Source: Candidatus Tectimicrobiota bacterium (lineage in GTDB: Bacteria > JACPSX01). Taken from it: a DNA stretch of 17,117 nucleotides. Each line of letters starts with the position of its first letter. The stretch's first letter is position 1. Under the pieces are notes generated by a model. It worked only from the letters and a program-made list of their open reading frames with translations. It was not told the origin of the DNA and ran no database searches. Of the stretch, positions 1 through 8,164 are shown piece after piece. The translations under genes were made by a program, and so were the position numbers. The stretch is taken from contig JACPSX010000243.1 in NCBI GenBank assembly GCA_016193065.1, positions 1-17,117 of the forward strand, read 5' to 3'.

Positions 1-2504
1 CCCGCAAGGTTGTCCGTGCTGGATCTGGAGAGGGGAATCTGCCGGAGGAGAAGCGTCTTGGCCTGCCGCAGTTCGGCGGCAGTGACCGGAGTCGTTTGCA
101 TCTGGTGCAGATTACGTTCCACCAGGGCGCGGGCTTTCGACACATTGGGCGGATCGCAGGCGTATGAGACCTGATAGAGCGAGCGGGTTTTCCCGGCCCT
201 GAGCCAGGCCTCCACGCTGTAAACCAGACCGCTCCGCTCGCGCAGATCCCGGTACAGGCGCGTTGCGTAGAAGGCACCGGTCAGGACGTGGTTTCCGACC
301 TGGAGGGCGTAGTAGTCCGGATGAGACCGCGTGAGACCCACCGTTTCCGCCAGGGTCACCTCGGACTGCACCCGGCTCGCGTCTGGCACTGCAGTTGCCG
401 ACCGTTTGCTGAGGGGCACGGGAGGAAGGTCCGTCTCCGGTTTGGGTCCCTGAGACTTCCAGCCGCCGAAGTATTTCTCGATGATTCCCCTGGCCTGTTC
501 CGGGGTCACCTGGCCGATGACGACGATGGTCGTCAGATCAGGCCGGAAGACTTTGTTGTAATAGTCTTGGACGTGTTCAAGCGTCAAGGACGCCACGGTA
601 TCCGGAGTGGCTTCGCGCAGCGCCGGATCATCCTTCGGATAGAGCGCCGTGCGCAGCGCACGATTGGACAGGTATGCGGGGCTCTGCAATTGGCCGGCCA
701 CGGTGCTGATCGTCTCCTTCCGCACGATCTTAAATGCGTCTTCTGGAAGCGCCGGATGGAGCAAGTGGTCCGCCAGCAACTGCGCGCCCCGCTCAAAGCG
801 TTCCGCCAGAACTTGCAGCGAAAAACTTGTTCCCGCCGACTCATTGGCGGCAATCTCGTCCAGCGCTTCCTGGAAGGCCAGGCGGTTCAACGTGGCGGTG
901 CCGTAGGAAAAGAGGCCGGCGAGGACATCCGCGACCCCTTCCTGACCTTTCGGCGCTTGTAGGTATGGGTTGTTCTTGACCTGTCCAAAGACGCTGATCG
1001 TCGGGCTGATCGTCTCGGGCTGGACGATCAGGCGCAAACCGTTCGGCAGCACAGTGACGGTCGGTTTCACCGACAGGGCCGGAAGGGCGGGCGGTGCCAT
1101 GGCTTTTTTCGCCCACGAGGGCAGGGCCACGCGCTTGGTCTCCTGGGGGGCAAACGATTCCTTGCCGCGGGAGCCCTTCGATTCGACCGGCTGGCCGGAA
1201 GGGCGCGCAGTCAAGACGGCCTCGACGGCCGTGTCGTTGACCAGATATTCCCTGGCAACGCGATTCACGTCTGCGGGTGTAACCTTCTTGATCGCCTCGA
1301 TGTCGTCCTCGGGGGAGTTGCGGCCTTCCACGGCGAGTGCCTGGGACCATGCGGCGGCCATTCCCGCCACCGAGTTTTTCTGGAATTCGGCATCCGCGAC
1401 CTCGTGATGTTTGGCCGCCTCCACGAGACCCTCAGGAACGCCGTTTTTCACGTAATCAGCGATGATGTCCTTCATCATCGTGACCAGGGCAGAGCCATCT
1501 CCGCCGTGGGGAAACGCCGCCATTGCATAGCCGAAAGCGGCCTTTGGAAGCGCGCTCGCGTTGAATCCGGCAAACAGCGCTTTGCCCTCGGGAACCAGCG
1601 CGTAGAGATTCCCCCTGCGGCTGTCCAGCACGTCCGCCAGGACCTGGCCTGCGGCAAAGTCCGGGCTGCCGTAGCCGGGCAGGCGATAGGCCACGACATC
1701 CAGTCCGTAAGGCAGATCCGTATCGAGGGTGATGGTGGCGGGTTTGGGCGGGGGCAGTTGGACCGCAGGCCGGGGCGGCACAGGGCGCCTGGGAATTGCC
1801 TCAAAGAGCCGTCTGACCTTGGCAAGCGTTCGGTTCGGGTCCACGTCCCCGACGATAATCAGGATGGCGTTGTTTGGTCCGTACCAGGTTTTATGAAACT
1901 TCTTGAGCATGGCGCCCGTGGTTCGTTGAAACGAGGGGCGGGTGCCGAGAGCATCGTGAGCGTAAGGAGTTCCGGCGAACATGGCCTCCAGCAGCCGGGT
2001 GTAGAAGATGTATTGGGGATCGGAGAGATCCTGGGCGACCTCCTGTTCAATCGCTCCCCGCTCCTGCTTCCAGAGCTTCTCCGTGTCCAGGACGTCCCGC
2101 ATCCGGACCGCCTCGATGTGCAGGGCGACATCGAGGGCGTCGGCGGGGACAGTGAAGAAGTACTGGGTCACGGTCTGCTGAGTGTCGGCATTGAATTCGC
2201 CGCCCAGGGCCGCGATGAGGTTGGAAAGCTGGGCCGCCGACAGGCCCGGGCTGCCCCGAAACATCATGTGCTCCTGGGCGTGCGCCATGCCGGGAAAGCC
2301 GGGCGGGGATTCCTTGGCACCGACGAGATAATTGACCTGCGTGGTCACGACCGGTGCCAGGGTGTTTCGCACAATGACCACCCGCAAGCCGTTCTTCAAA
2401 GTGGCCCGGACGATGTCCGCTGCGGCTGCCGTACGTAGGAAACATGCGGACAGCGCGAGGAGAGAACTCACGACGAGAAAAACTTGCCTGGAGAGCGTTC
2501 GCAC
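1..2504 (-). CDS. M16 family zinc metallopeptidase, two-domain, 3'-truncated
   Basis: This open frame runs from a GTG at 2504 to the left edge without a stop (about 834 codons), so the C-terminus lies outside the window. It is an insulinase/pitrilysin-family protein with two M16 domains in one chain. The N-terminal domain carries the inverted zinc motif HAQEH (H75, E78, H79). E148 and E155 sit where the downstream glutamates of pitrilysin are expected, so this half should be catalytic. The second domain starts near residue 480 with VLPNGLRL and lacks HxxEH. It does carry the R...Y pair (RDLRERSGLVY) typical of non-catalytic M16 partners. The N-terminus is a signal peptide whose core ends in LSAC, a plausible lipobox with Cys21; cleavage after the following Ala run by signal peptidase I is the alternative. 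AAGGGG at 2512-2517, seven bases upstream, supports the start. The protein is likely periplasmic or membrane-anchored and degrades peptides; its substrate is unknown. It lies 75 bases after the DUF423 gene, so it may be the tail of the operon or a separate unit. Confidence 0.9.
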   Translation of the reverse strand, partial: MRTLSRQVFLVVSSLLALSACFLRTAAAADIVRATLKNGLRVVIVRNTLAPVVTTQVNYLVGAKESPPGFPGMAHAQEHMMFRGSPGLSAAQLSNLIAALGGEFNADTQQTVTQYFFTVPADALDVALHIEAVRMRDVLDTEKLWKQERGAIEQEVAQDLSDPQYIFYTRLLEAMFAGTPYAHDALGTRPSFQRTTGAMLKKFHKTWYGPNNAILIIVGDVDPNRTLAKVRRLFEAIPRRPVPPRPAVQLPPPKPATITLDTDLPYGLDVVAYRLPGYGSPDFAAGQVLADVLDSRRGNLYALVPEGKALFAGFNASALPKAAFGYAMAAFPHGGDGSALVTMMKDIIADYVKNGVPEGLVEAAKHHEVADAEFQKNSVAGMAAAWSQALAVEGRNSPEDDIEAIKKVTPADVNRVAREYLVNDTAVEAVLTARPSGQPVESKGSRGKESFAPQETKRVALPSWAKKAMAPPALPALSVKPTVTVLPNGLRLIVQPETISPTISVFGQVKNNPYLQAPKGQEGVADVLAGLFSYGTATLNRLAFQEALDEIAANESAGTSFSLQVLAERFERGAQLLADHLLHPALPEDAFKIVRKETISTVAGQLQSPAYLSNRALRTALYPKDDPALREATPDTVASLTLEHVQDYYNKVFRPDLTTIVVIGQVTPEQARGIIEKYFGGWKSQGPKPETDLPPVPLSKRSATAVPDASRVQSEVTLAETVGLTRSHPDYYALQVGNHVLTGAFYATRLYRDLRERSGLVYSVEAWLRAGKTRSLYQVSYACDPPNVSKARALVERNLHQMQTTPVTAAELRQAKTLLLRQIPLSRSSTDNLA

Positions 2505-2579
2505 GACTTTTCCCCTTACCTGAAATGGGATCCTATCTATGCCTGGAAAATGTACCGTAGGATTTGCCGATTGGGCAGC

Positions 2580-2948
2580 CTACCCTCGCCAGGCTCTCCA
2601 GGCCAGGCAGAGCCACCCGGCCAGGAAGGCCAAGCCGCCCACGGGAGTGATCGCTCCCAACCAGCGCAGGCCGGTTAAGCTGAGGCGGTAAAGGCTGCCG
2701 GAAAAGATCAGCGTGCCGGCCACGAAGAGCCAGCCGGCCGCTGCGAGCGCCGGGCCGGGCCAGCGCGTAGCAGCCCAGGCGGCGCCCAGCAAGGCCAGGG
2801 CGTGGTAGATCTGGTAGCGAGCCGCCGTCTCAAAGACGAGGAGCATGTCCGGCGCAAGCCGCCCTCGTAGACTGTGGACGCCCAAAGCGCCGGCGGTTAC
2901 CGCAAGGAAGGCTGAACCCGACCCAAGGATAAAGAACAGGCGCTCCAA
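2580..2948 (-). CDS. DUF423 family small membrane protein (YgdD-like)
   Basis: This encodes 122 residues with about four hydrophobic segments, the usual size and layout of DUF423 inner-membrane proteins such as E. coli YgdD. Family features visible are GALGVHSL near the N-terminus, TAARYQIYHALALL in the second segment, FSGSLYRL, and the C-terminal LGAITPVGGLAFLAGW. The biochemical role of the family is not established. The gene begins five bases after the lpxL-type stop codon, so it is almost certainly co-transcribed with the lipid A genes. A 75-base gap follows before the peptidase gene, with no convincing terminator in it. A link to envelope lipid biogenesis is inference from position only. 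Confidence 0.88.
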   Translation of the reverse strand: MERLFFILGSGSAFLAVTAGALGVHSLRGRLAPDMLLVFETAARYQIYHALALLGAAWAATRWPGPALAAAGWLFVAGTLIFSGSLYRLSLTGLRWLGAITPVGGLAFLAGWLCLAWRAWRG

Positions 2949-2953
2949 TTTCT

Positions 2954-3895
2954 TTACTCCCCGGCCGGACGGAAAGGGGAAGGCGCGGCCGCCGCGACCC
3001 GCGCGGCGTCTGACGGCTGGGTTTTCCAGCGTTGGTGGAGCCAGAGCCAGTGATCGGGATGGGCGCGGATGAAAGACTCCAGGGCCTGGCTGAAGCGGGC
3101 CGTGTTTGTTTCGATGTCCCGGTGCAAGTCTCCGGTAGTAATCACGGGGATCTCATCGCCGATGAACATCCGGTGCTTCCCCTTGCCTAACCGAACAATG
3201 TGCGCTGGGAGGACAGGGGCACCCGTTCGAATGGCGGCCAGAGCGACGCCGATCGTCGTGCTGGCGGGCCGTCCCAGGAAATCGACAAAGACCCCTTCCC
3301 GGGCCACCGTGTTCTGGTCCATGAGGATCCCAATCGCTTCTCCTTGGCGCAGGGTGCTCAAGATGTCCGACATCCCTTGCCACTTGGAGATGAGCTTCGT
3401 GCCATGCATCGATCGTATCTCGGAGACCACCATGTCCAGGGGAGCCCAGTCCATCGGGCGCACAATTACCCGCAGCGGATAGCCCCGCAGGGCCGTGGCC
3501 GGAGGCATGAGCTCCCAGTTGCCGAAATGGGCGGTAATCAGCACCACCCCGCGTCCCTTGGCCAGCGCCTGCACCACTTTCTCGAGCCCTTCGATCTCTA
3601 CCAGCCGGGTGAGATTATTCGAGTTGAGGCGCGGAATCCGGCAAAACTCCATCAACGTGCGCCCCAAATTTTTGTAAGACTCCCGCACGATCCTCTTCTC
3701 TTCTTGGGGTGTCACCTGCGCGCCCAGAGCCTGGTGCACGTTGTCCACAGCAATCTGGCGCCGGCGGCCCATGAGGCGAAATGCCAGCAGTCCCAACCCT
3801 GCTCCCAGAACCAGAGCCGGCCGCAACGGCAGGCGGGAGAAGAACCAGACGGTTTTCTTCAAGACCCGGTACGATAACCGATCCAATGTGTTCAC
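2954..3895 (-). CDS. lpxL: Lipid A late acyltransferase, LpxL/HtrB family
   Basis: This 313-residue protein belongs to the LpxL/LpxM (HtrB/MsbB) branch of the lysophospholipid acyltransferases. These transfer an acyl chain from acyl-ACP to the hydroxyl of a primary lipid A acyl chain on the cytoplasmic face of the inner membrane. The catalytic HX4E motif is visible as HFGNWE (H123, E128), preceded by GRGVVLITA. A later segment with MDQNTVAREGVFVDFLGRPA, and HPDHWLWLHQRWK near the C-terminus, are typical of the family. A hydrophobic stretch at residues 26-41 is the N-terminal membrane anchor. The start is GTG at 3895, and its GTGA overlaps the lpxK stop, which implies translational coupling. 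GGAGG lies about 11 bases upstream. Chain length and acceptor position cannot be predicted. A second acyltransferase of a different family (6351-7004) is in the same operon, so the two probably modify different positions. Confidence 0.9.
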   Translation of the reverse strand: MNTLDRLSYRVLKKTVWFFSRLPLRPALVLGAGLGLLAFRLMGRRRQIAVDNVHQALGAQVTPQEEKRIVRESYKNLGRTLMEFCRIPRLNSNNLTRLVEIEGLEKVVQALAKGRGVVLITAHFGNWELMPPATALRGYPLRVIVRPMDWAPLDMVVSEIRSMHGTKLISKWQGMSDILSTLRQGEAIGILMDQNTVAREGVFVDFLGRPASTTIGVALAAIRTGAPVLPAHIVRLGKGKHRMFIGDEIPVITTGDLHRDIETNTARFSQALESFIRAHPDHWLWLHQRWKTQPSDAARVAAAAPSPFRPAGE

Positions 3896-4986
3896 GAGAC
3901 TCGGGTCCTCCTCTCCACAAGCGACCAGAATTCTTTTTCGGACCGCAGCCGCAGCCCCAGGCGCAGGACCAGGCAGGTCGGGTTCCAGCGGCGCTCCAGC
4001 CCTTCGATCCGGACCCCGTCTTTTTCCGTCGTGACGAGAAACCGGGCGCCACGGGCCCGGGCCTCGACTTCCAGGTCCGCAATCTCACCCGCAGTGTACC
4101 AGTGATGGTCACCAAAATCACGATGACCGATCAGGTTCGCCCCCAGACTTTTCAAAAGAGCCAGAAAGGACGCAGGATCGGCCAGGCCTGAGAAGGCCAT
4201 TACAGGACTCTCCCGCAATAAGTCCACGGGATGCGCGGGCCCGGCGTCGATTTCCAGCAGGGCCTCGGCCGTGTAGTCTACCTCAAACAAGGGCACCTCG
4301 GGGCACAGAGATTGTACGGTGGCCCGGACTTGCGCAAGCCCCGCAGAAAGATTGGCCCGGGTGATGAAGATCCCGTGAGCTCTGCGCAGGGCGCCGGGAG
4401 GCTCCCGCAGAATCCCGCGGGGAAAAAGGCAGCCGTCACCAAACGGGTCCATCCCATCCACCAGAACCAGATCCAGGCAGCGCCGCAAGGCCAGATGCTG
4501 GAAGCCGTCATCCAAGATGAAGAAATCGACCCCACAGTTTTTTCTGGCCCACATCCCACCGCGGTAGCGGTTCTTGTCCACTACAACAGGGACCTCGGGG
4601 AGCCGGCCCGCCAGCAAAAGAGGTTCATCTCCGCACTGGGCGGCGGACAGAGAATTCCCTTGCGCATCCCCGACCCGGAAGGGCACCCCCACCCGCTTCG
4701 CGGGTACCCGGGCTCTGCGGGCTCCATACCCGCGCGTTAAAATGGCTACCTTCTTTCCTCTCCGGCTGAGAGCTTCCGCAAGCCACAAGGAGAAGGGCGT
4801 TTTCCCGGTTCCCCCGAGAGTGAGATTTCCCACACTGATCACCGGGCAGGGTAAAGAGCGGGATCGCAAGACGCCCGCCCGGTAGATCCCGCGCCGTGCC
4901 GCCAGAGCAGCCCCGTACCCCCAGGAAAGAACAGACAGGAGAGCTGACAGCGCTGCCGGGAGCTTGCCTTGTCGCCACTTATGCAC
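3892..4986 (-). CDS. lpxK: Tetraacyldisaccharide 4'-kinase LpxK
   Basis: LpxK phosphorylates the 4' position of the tetraacyl disaccharide 1-phosphate using ATP, giving lipid IVA at the inner membrane. The family signature VGNLTLGGTGKTP contains the P-loop (GGTGKT at residues 58-63 from the chosen start). RGYG, GDEPLLL and the conserved DDGFQH (159-164), which holds the catalytic/metal aspartates, follow in the expected order. A hydrophobic N-terminal segment with LSWGYG matches the membrane anchor of the family. I chose GTG at 4986. It gives an N-terminus (MHKWRQGKLP) like that of E. coli LpxK, and GGGGAGG lies 10 bases upstream at 4997-5003. The frame also opens earlier, with TTG at 5043 and GTG at 5013. 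The TTG start would overlap waaA by 11 bases but has a poor ribosome binding site. The stop overlaps the GTG of the lpxL-type gene. Confidence 0.93.
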   Translation of the reverse strand: MHKWRQGKLPAALSALLSVLSWGYGAALAARRGIYRAGVLRSRSLPCPVISVGNLTLGGTGKTPFSLWLAEALSRRGKKVAILTRGYGARRARVPAKRVGVPFRVGDAQGNSLSAAQCGDEPLLLAGRLPEVPVVVDKNRYRGGMWARKNCGVDFFILDDGFQHLALRRCLDLVLVDGMDPFGDGCLFPRGILREPPGALRRAHGIFITRANLSAGLAQVRATVQSLCPEVPLFEVDYTAEALLEIDAGPAHPVDLLRESPVMAFSGLADPASFLALLKSLGANLIGHRDFGDHHWYTAGEIADLEVEARARGARFLVTTEKDGVRIEGLERRWNPTCLVLRLGLRLRSEKEFWSLVERRTRVS

Positions 4987-5032
4987 GAGAGCGTTGCCTC
5001 CCCGGCCCCGCACTTCGTCGAATTTTTCCGCT

Positions 5033-6370
5033 TCAGATTCCAATTGCTTCTCTCTGGTTCAGGGAGCCGGCGAGAGCTTGCAAAGCCCGCTCCACAGCTC
5101 CCTGGTTCTGGACGACGACTCGATACGCTTTCTCGCCCACATCGAGCCCGAGGGCCGGATTTTCCAGAATCCGGCGGGCCCACGTTTGCAGATCCCCAGG
5201 TGTGCCTACCTGAAGCCCGCCTCCACCCGCTCGGAGGGCTCCGGCAATCTCGGCAAAATTATCGACGTGGGGACCGAACAGAACGGGTTTCTTCCAGGCA
5301 GCCGGCTCCAGGAGATTGTGCCCGCCAAAGGGAACGAGGCTTCCACCCACAAAGGCCAAGACCCCGACCCGGTAGAGAGCGGACAATTCCCCCAAGGTAT
5401 CCACGACGACTACGGGAGAGGAAGCCCGGTCCGTCCCGTCCCGAGAAGGGAAATGGCTTAGCCGAACGCTCCGAAGTCCCCCCCGGCGGACCACCTCCTC
5501 GACCTCCTCCAGGCGTTCCAGGTGCCGGGGAGCCAGGATCAGGAGGCGTCCCGGTCGCTCCTGCACCAGAGGGCCCAAAGCGCTGAGGATCAGTTCCTCC
5601 TCTCCGGGATGTGTGCTGCCGGCCACAATGGCCTGATAGGCGGAAAACTCGCGGCAAAATCTCTCCGACAGTTCCAGTGTGCGGGGGTCTTCTGCAAGAG
5701 CCCCGTCATATTTCAGGTTCCCCTGCACCAGGACCCGCTGCGGGGGAGCACCCAGGTCAATGATCCGGCGGGCGTCCTCCGCCGTTTGCATGGAAAAGGT
5801 GTCGATCCCGGACAAAACAACCCGCATAAAGGGCCGCAAGGTCCGGTAGCGCCGGAAAGAGCGCGGGGAGATGCGGCCGTTGATCATGAGGCTCGGAACG
5901 TTGCGGCGCTTGAGTTCCCGCAGCATGTTGGGCCAGATCTCCGTCTCCATCATGACAAAACAGGAGGGCCGCAGAATTTCAAGCGAGCGCCTCACCGCGG
6001 GGGCAAAGTCAAAAGGGAAAAAGAAGATCCGCTGTGCCTCTGCCAGGCGCTGCCGGGCCACGGCCTGGCCGGTGGGGGTTACCGTGGAGACGGCAATTCG
6101 CAGGTCGGGAAAGCGGCGCGTGATTTCGCGCACCAGAACCTCGCTGGCAGCCACCTCCCCAACGGATACGGCATGCAGCCAGAGAAGGGGGCCCGTCTCC
6201 GGATTATGAACGGGGCCCAGGGAGAAGCCCAGGCGCTGGGCCAGACCCGCCCGGTATTTCTTCCGAGTGGCCAGCCTCCAGGCCAGCACCGGCAGGCCTC
6301 CGACCCCGGCCAGAACCAGGAGGGCATTGTAAGCCAAGTAGGCCAGACGTTCAGCCGCGGCAGAGGGCAT
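5033..6370 (-). CDS. waaA: 3-deoxy-D-manno-octulosonic acid (Kdo) transferase WaaA/KdtA
   Basis: This 445-residue GT30-family protein transfers Kdo from CMP-Kdo to the lipid A precursor. The N-terminal hydrophobic anchor covers roughly residues 11-33. LHAVSVGEVAA follows, with the presumed catalytic base Glu72, then STVTPTG, METEIWPN (141-148), INGRIS and QGNLKYD in the N-domain. The C-domain contains GSTHPGEE (251-258), FVGGSL and GGHNLLEPA (349-357), all conserved in Kdo transferases. The length is usual. The ATG at 6370 has a strong GGAGGAGG (6374-6381), and the start lies inside the last codons of the preceding acyltransferase (20-base overlap). Whether the enzyme adds one, two or more Kdo residues cannot be read from the sequence. 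Confidence 0.95.
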   Translation of the reverse strand: MPSAAAERLAYLAYNALLVLAGVGGLPVLAWRLATRKKYRAGLAQRLGFSLGPVHNPETGPLLWLHAVSVGEVAASEVLVREITRRFPDLRIAVSTVTPTGQAVARQRLAEAQRIFFFPFDFAPAVRRSLEILRPSCFVMMETEIWPNMLRELKRRNVPSLMINGRISPRSFRRYRTLRPFMRVVLSGIDTFSMQTAEDARRIIDLGAPPQRVLVQGNLKYDGALAEDPRTLELSERFCREFSAYQAIVAGSTHPGEEELILSALGPLVQERPGRLLILAPRHLERLEEVEEVVRRGGLRSVRLSHFPSRDGTDRASSPVVVVDTLGELSALYRVGVLAFVGGSLVPFGGHNLLEPAAWKKPVLFGPHVDNFAEIAGALRAGGGGLQVGTPGDLQTWARRILENPALGLDVGEKAYRVVVQNQGAVERALQALAGSLNQREAIGI

Positions 6371-7004
6371 CGACCTCCTCCGTGATCCGGTTCAGCCCCT
6401 CTTCCAAAAGGAGTCGGGTCTCCTGCCCGCGCTGCCGCAGATCTTCCGGGGTGACCCGCAAGAGTCCGCCGAACTGGATGACGACCCGGCTAAACGGCAA
6501 GGGAATCAGGAAGCGGTCCCAGCTCTTGCACACGAAGGCGCGGCGGGCCGCGGATGTGGTCAGGAGCAAGGGCGCTCCGGTTCTCGCCGCCAGATCCAAC
6601 GCACCCTCCTGGGCCTGGAAGCGGGGCCCGCGGGGTCCGTCCGGGGTAATGGCCACGTCATGGCCGGCCTTCACCTCCCGCACCAGCGCCGTGAGCCCCC
6701 GCGCCCCGCCGCGAGAGGAGGAGCCCCGGACCGTGCGGAATCCCAGACGCTGGAGAAACGCATTAATAATTTCCCCGTCCCGGCTGAGGCTCACCAGTGT
6801 GCAGATCTGGCGATGGCTGCGGGACAGGATGGGGCACAGCATGCGGCCGTGCCAGATCGCATAAATGAAAGGCCGGCCGCCGGCCCGCAGGCGCTCCTCG
6901 GCTTCGGAGTTGCGGACCTCGATCCGCAGGGACTTGTAGAGGGCCCAGAGAAGCGGGATTCCCAGACGCGGGATCAGGAATTGAAGAGTGCGCTGCCATT
7001 TCAC
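6351..7004 (-). CDS. DUF374 acyltransferase, LpxJ-type lipid A late acyltransferase candidate
   Basis: This 217-residue protein shows the DUF374 signature blocks: AIWHGRML (49-56), LVSLSRDGE (70-78), RGSSSRGG (93-100) and ITPDGPRGPR (119-128). DUF374 includes Campylobacter jejuni LpxJ, a late acyltransferase of lipid A that is unrelated in sequence to LpxL/LpxM and can act before Kdo addition. The presumed catalytic His52 lies in WHGRML, where the LpxL-type HX4D/E spacing is not kept (Cys at the sixth position). A hydrophobic stretch at residues 8-24 may anchor it to the inner membrane. The gene starts at GTG 7004, overlapping the lpxB stop in GTGA, and sits just before waaA. That order fits acylation between LpxB and WaaA. 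DUF374 membership is secure; the LpxJ role is inferred from family and position. Confidence 0.85.
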   Translation of the reverse strand: MKWQRTLQFLIPRLGIPLLWALYKSLRIEVRNSEAEERLRAGGRPFIYAIWHGRMLCPILSRSHRQICTLVSLSRDGEIINAFLQRLGFRTVRGSSSRGGARGLTALVREVKAGHDVAITPDGPRGPRFQAQEGALDLAARTGAPLLLTTSAARRAFVCKSWDRFLIPLPFSRVVIQFGGLLRVTPEDLRQRGQETRLLLEEGLNRITEEVDALCRG

Positions 7005-8152
7005 TCCAGCGCTCTCCCCGGGCGTTCTTCCAGGAAAGTGGCGATCTCCCGCGCCGCCCGTGCCGCCGCTCCACCGGGTCCCAGCATCCCGGCGATCCGG
7101 CCCAGTTCCTCCTGCAGGCGACGGCGACGATCCTCATCACACAAAAGGGGGACTGCAGCGGCGGCGATTTCCCGGGGGTTGGCCCGGCCCTGCAGCAGCT
7201 CCGGCACCAGCTCCTTGCCGGCCAGGATGTTCACCAAGCCTGCCCAGGAAACCTTCACCAGAGCCTTTGCAAACATCCAGCTCAACGGGTGCAGCTTGTA
7301 AAGGATCACCATGGGAGCTCTGAGCAGCGTCGCCTCCAAGGTCGCCGTCCCCGAAGCCACCAGGAGGAGGGAAGAAAGTCGTATGAGGTCGTGGGTCCGG
7401 TCTTGAACCACGAGGATAGGAACGGGGTTTCCCTGCAGGAGCTCCTGCACCAGCTCATCGGGAATTGTGGCGGCCTGGGCCAGAGCAAAGCGGGCTGCCG
7501 GGACCTGCTCACGGATCAAGGGCAGGGATTCGACCATGAGCGGGAGGAGGGTGCGAACCTCTCTCTCCCGGCTGCCGGGAAGCAGGCCCACCACAGGTCC
7601 GCCCTTCTCCAGGCCCAGCTCCACCGCCAGTTGGGAATCTCCGCCGCCGGTTTCCAGGCGATCCACCAGCGGGTGCCCGACGCACGTGACATCCACTCCA
7701 GCGCGTTTGTAGAGGGGAACCTCGAAGGGAAACAGGACCAGCATTTTGTCCACGCAGCGCGCGATTTGCCGGATCCGTCCGGGGCGCCACGCCCAGATCT
7801 GGGGACTGACATAATAGATGACCCGGATTCCGGCCCGGCGGGCCATCCGGGCCAGGCGCAGGTTAAAGCCGGGGTAGTCGATGAGGATGGCGGCAGCGGT
7901 CGTGCCCTTGCCGATTTCGTATCTCAAGTCCTTATAGACCCGGCGCAAGAGCGGGATCTTCTTCAGAACTTCCGCGACGCCGACCACGGCCATCTCGCGG
8001 GAATCGTGCCGGGTGCGCACTCCTGCGGCCCGCATCTGCGGGCCCCCGACCCCCCAAAACTCCCAGTGGGGCTGCAGCGCCTTCAGGGCCGCCACGAGTT
8101 CGGCCCCCAGCGCATCTCCCGATGCTTCTCCGGCAACTACGAGTAACCTAAT
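7001..8152 (-). CDS. lpxB: Lipid-A-disaccharide synthase LpxB, apparent ATT start
   Basis: LpxB (GT19) condenses UDP-2,3-diacylglucosamine with lipid X to form the lipid A disaccharide at the inner membrane. Family motifs appear in order: VVAGEASGD at the N-terminus, GVGGPQM, IDYPGFN, YVSPQIWAWRPGR (114-126), VGHPLVD, and LLPGSREREV (190-199). The conserved block RLLVVAGEASGDALGA lies upstream of the first usual start codon (GTG at 8095), which would remove it. The frame is open only back to a TGA at 8176, and no ATG, GTG or TTG occurs between that stop and the block. ATT at 8152 follows AAGGGG (8159-8164) by six bases and would give M-RLLVVAGEASGD, the usual N-terminus and a normal 383 residues. 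A one-base sequence error joining the frame of an ATG at 8190 is the alternative. The 3' end overlaps the next gene by four bases. Confidence 0.9.
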   Translation of the reverse strand: MRLLVVAGEASGDALGAELVAALKALQPHWEFWGVGGPQMRAAGVRTRHDSREMAVVGVAEVLKKIPLLRRVYKDLRYEIGKGTTAAAILIDYPGFNLRLARMARRAGIRVIYYVSPQIWAWRPGRIRQIARCVDKMLVLFPFEVPLYKRAGVDVTCVGHPLVDRLETGGGDSQLAVELGLEKGGPVVGLLPGSREREVRTLLPLMVESLPLIREQVPAARFALAQAATIPDELVQELLQGNPVPILVVQDRTHDLIRLSSLLLVASGTATLEATLLRAPMVILYKLHPLSWMFAKALVKVSWAGLVNILAGKELVPELLQGRANPREIAAAAVPLLCDEDRRRRLQEELGRIAGMLGPGGAAARAAREIATFLEERPGRALE

Positions 8153-8158
8153 TGTTCG

Positions 8159-8164
8159 CCCCTT
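8159..8164 (-). promoter_or_regulatory. Shine-Dalgarno sequence deciding the lpxB start
   Basis: AAGGGG on the minus strand lies six bases before ATT at 8152. It is the only good ribosome binding site near the conserved N-terminus of LpxB, and it places initiation at that ATT rather than at the internal GTG at 8095. Confidence 0.55.

Noticed and set aside
1404-2438. Plus-strand open frame of 344 codons at the left end
   Set aside because: It is opposite the M16 peptidase, whose frame is open over the whole interval and carries HAQEH and both glutamates.
2505-2579. Possible promoter or terminator between the DUF423 gene and the M16 gene
   Set aside because: A TAGGAT hexamer is present but no -35 lies at a usual distance, and no stem followed by a T-run was found.
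5522-6385. Plus-strand open frame opposite waaA
   Set aside because: Antisense shadow; the complete Kdo transferase motifs are on the minus strand.
7001-8095. lpxB starting at the internal GTG at 8095
   Set aside because: This start removes the conserved VAGEASGD strand-loop that every LpxB needs, and the upstream frame clearly encodes it.
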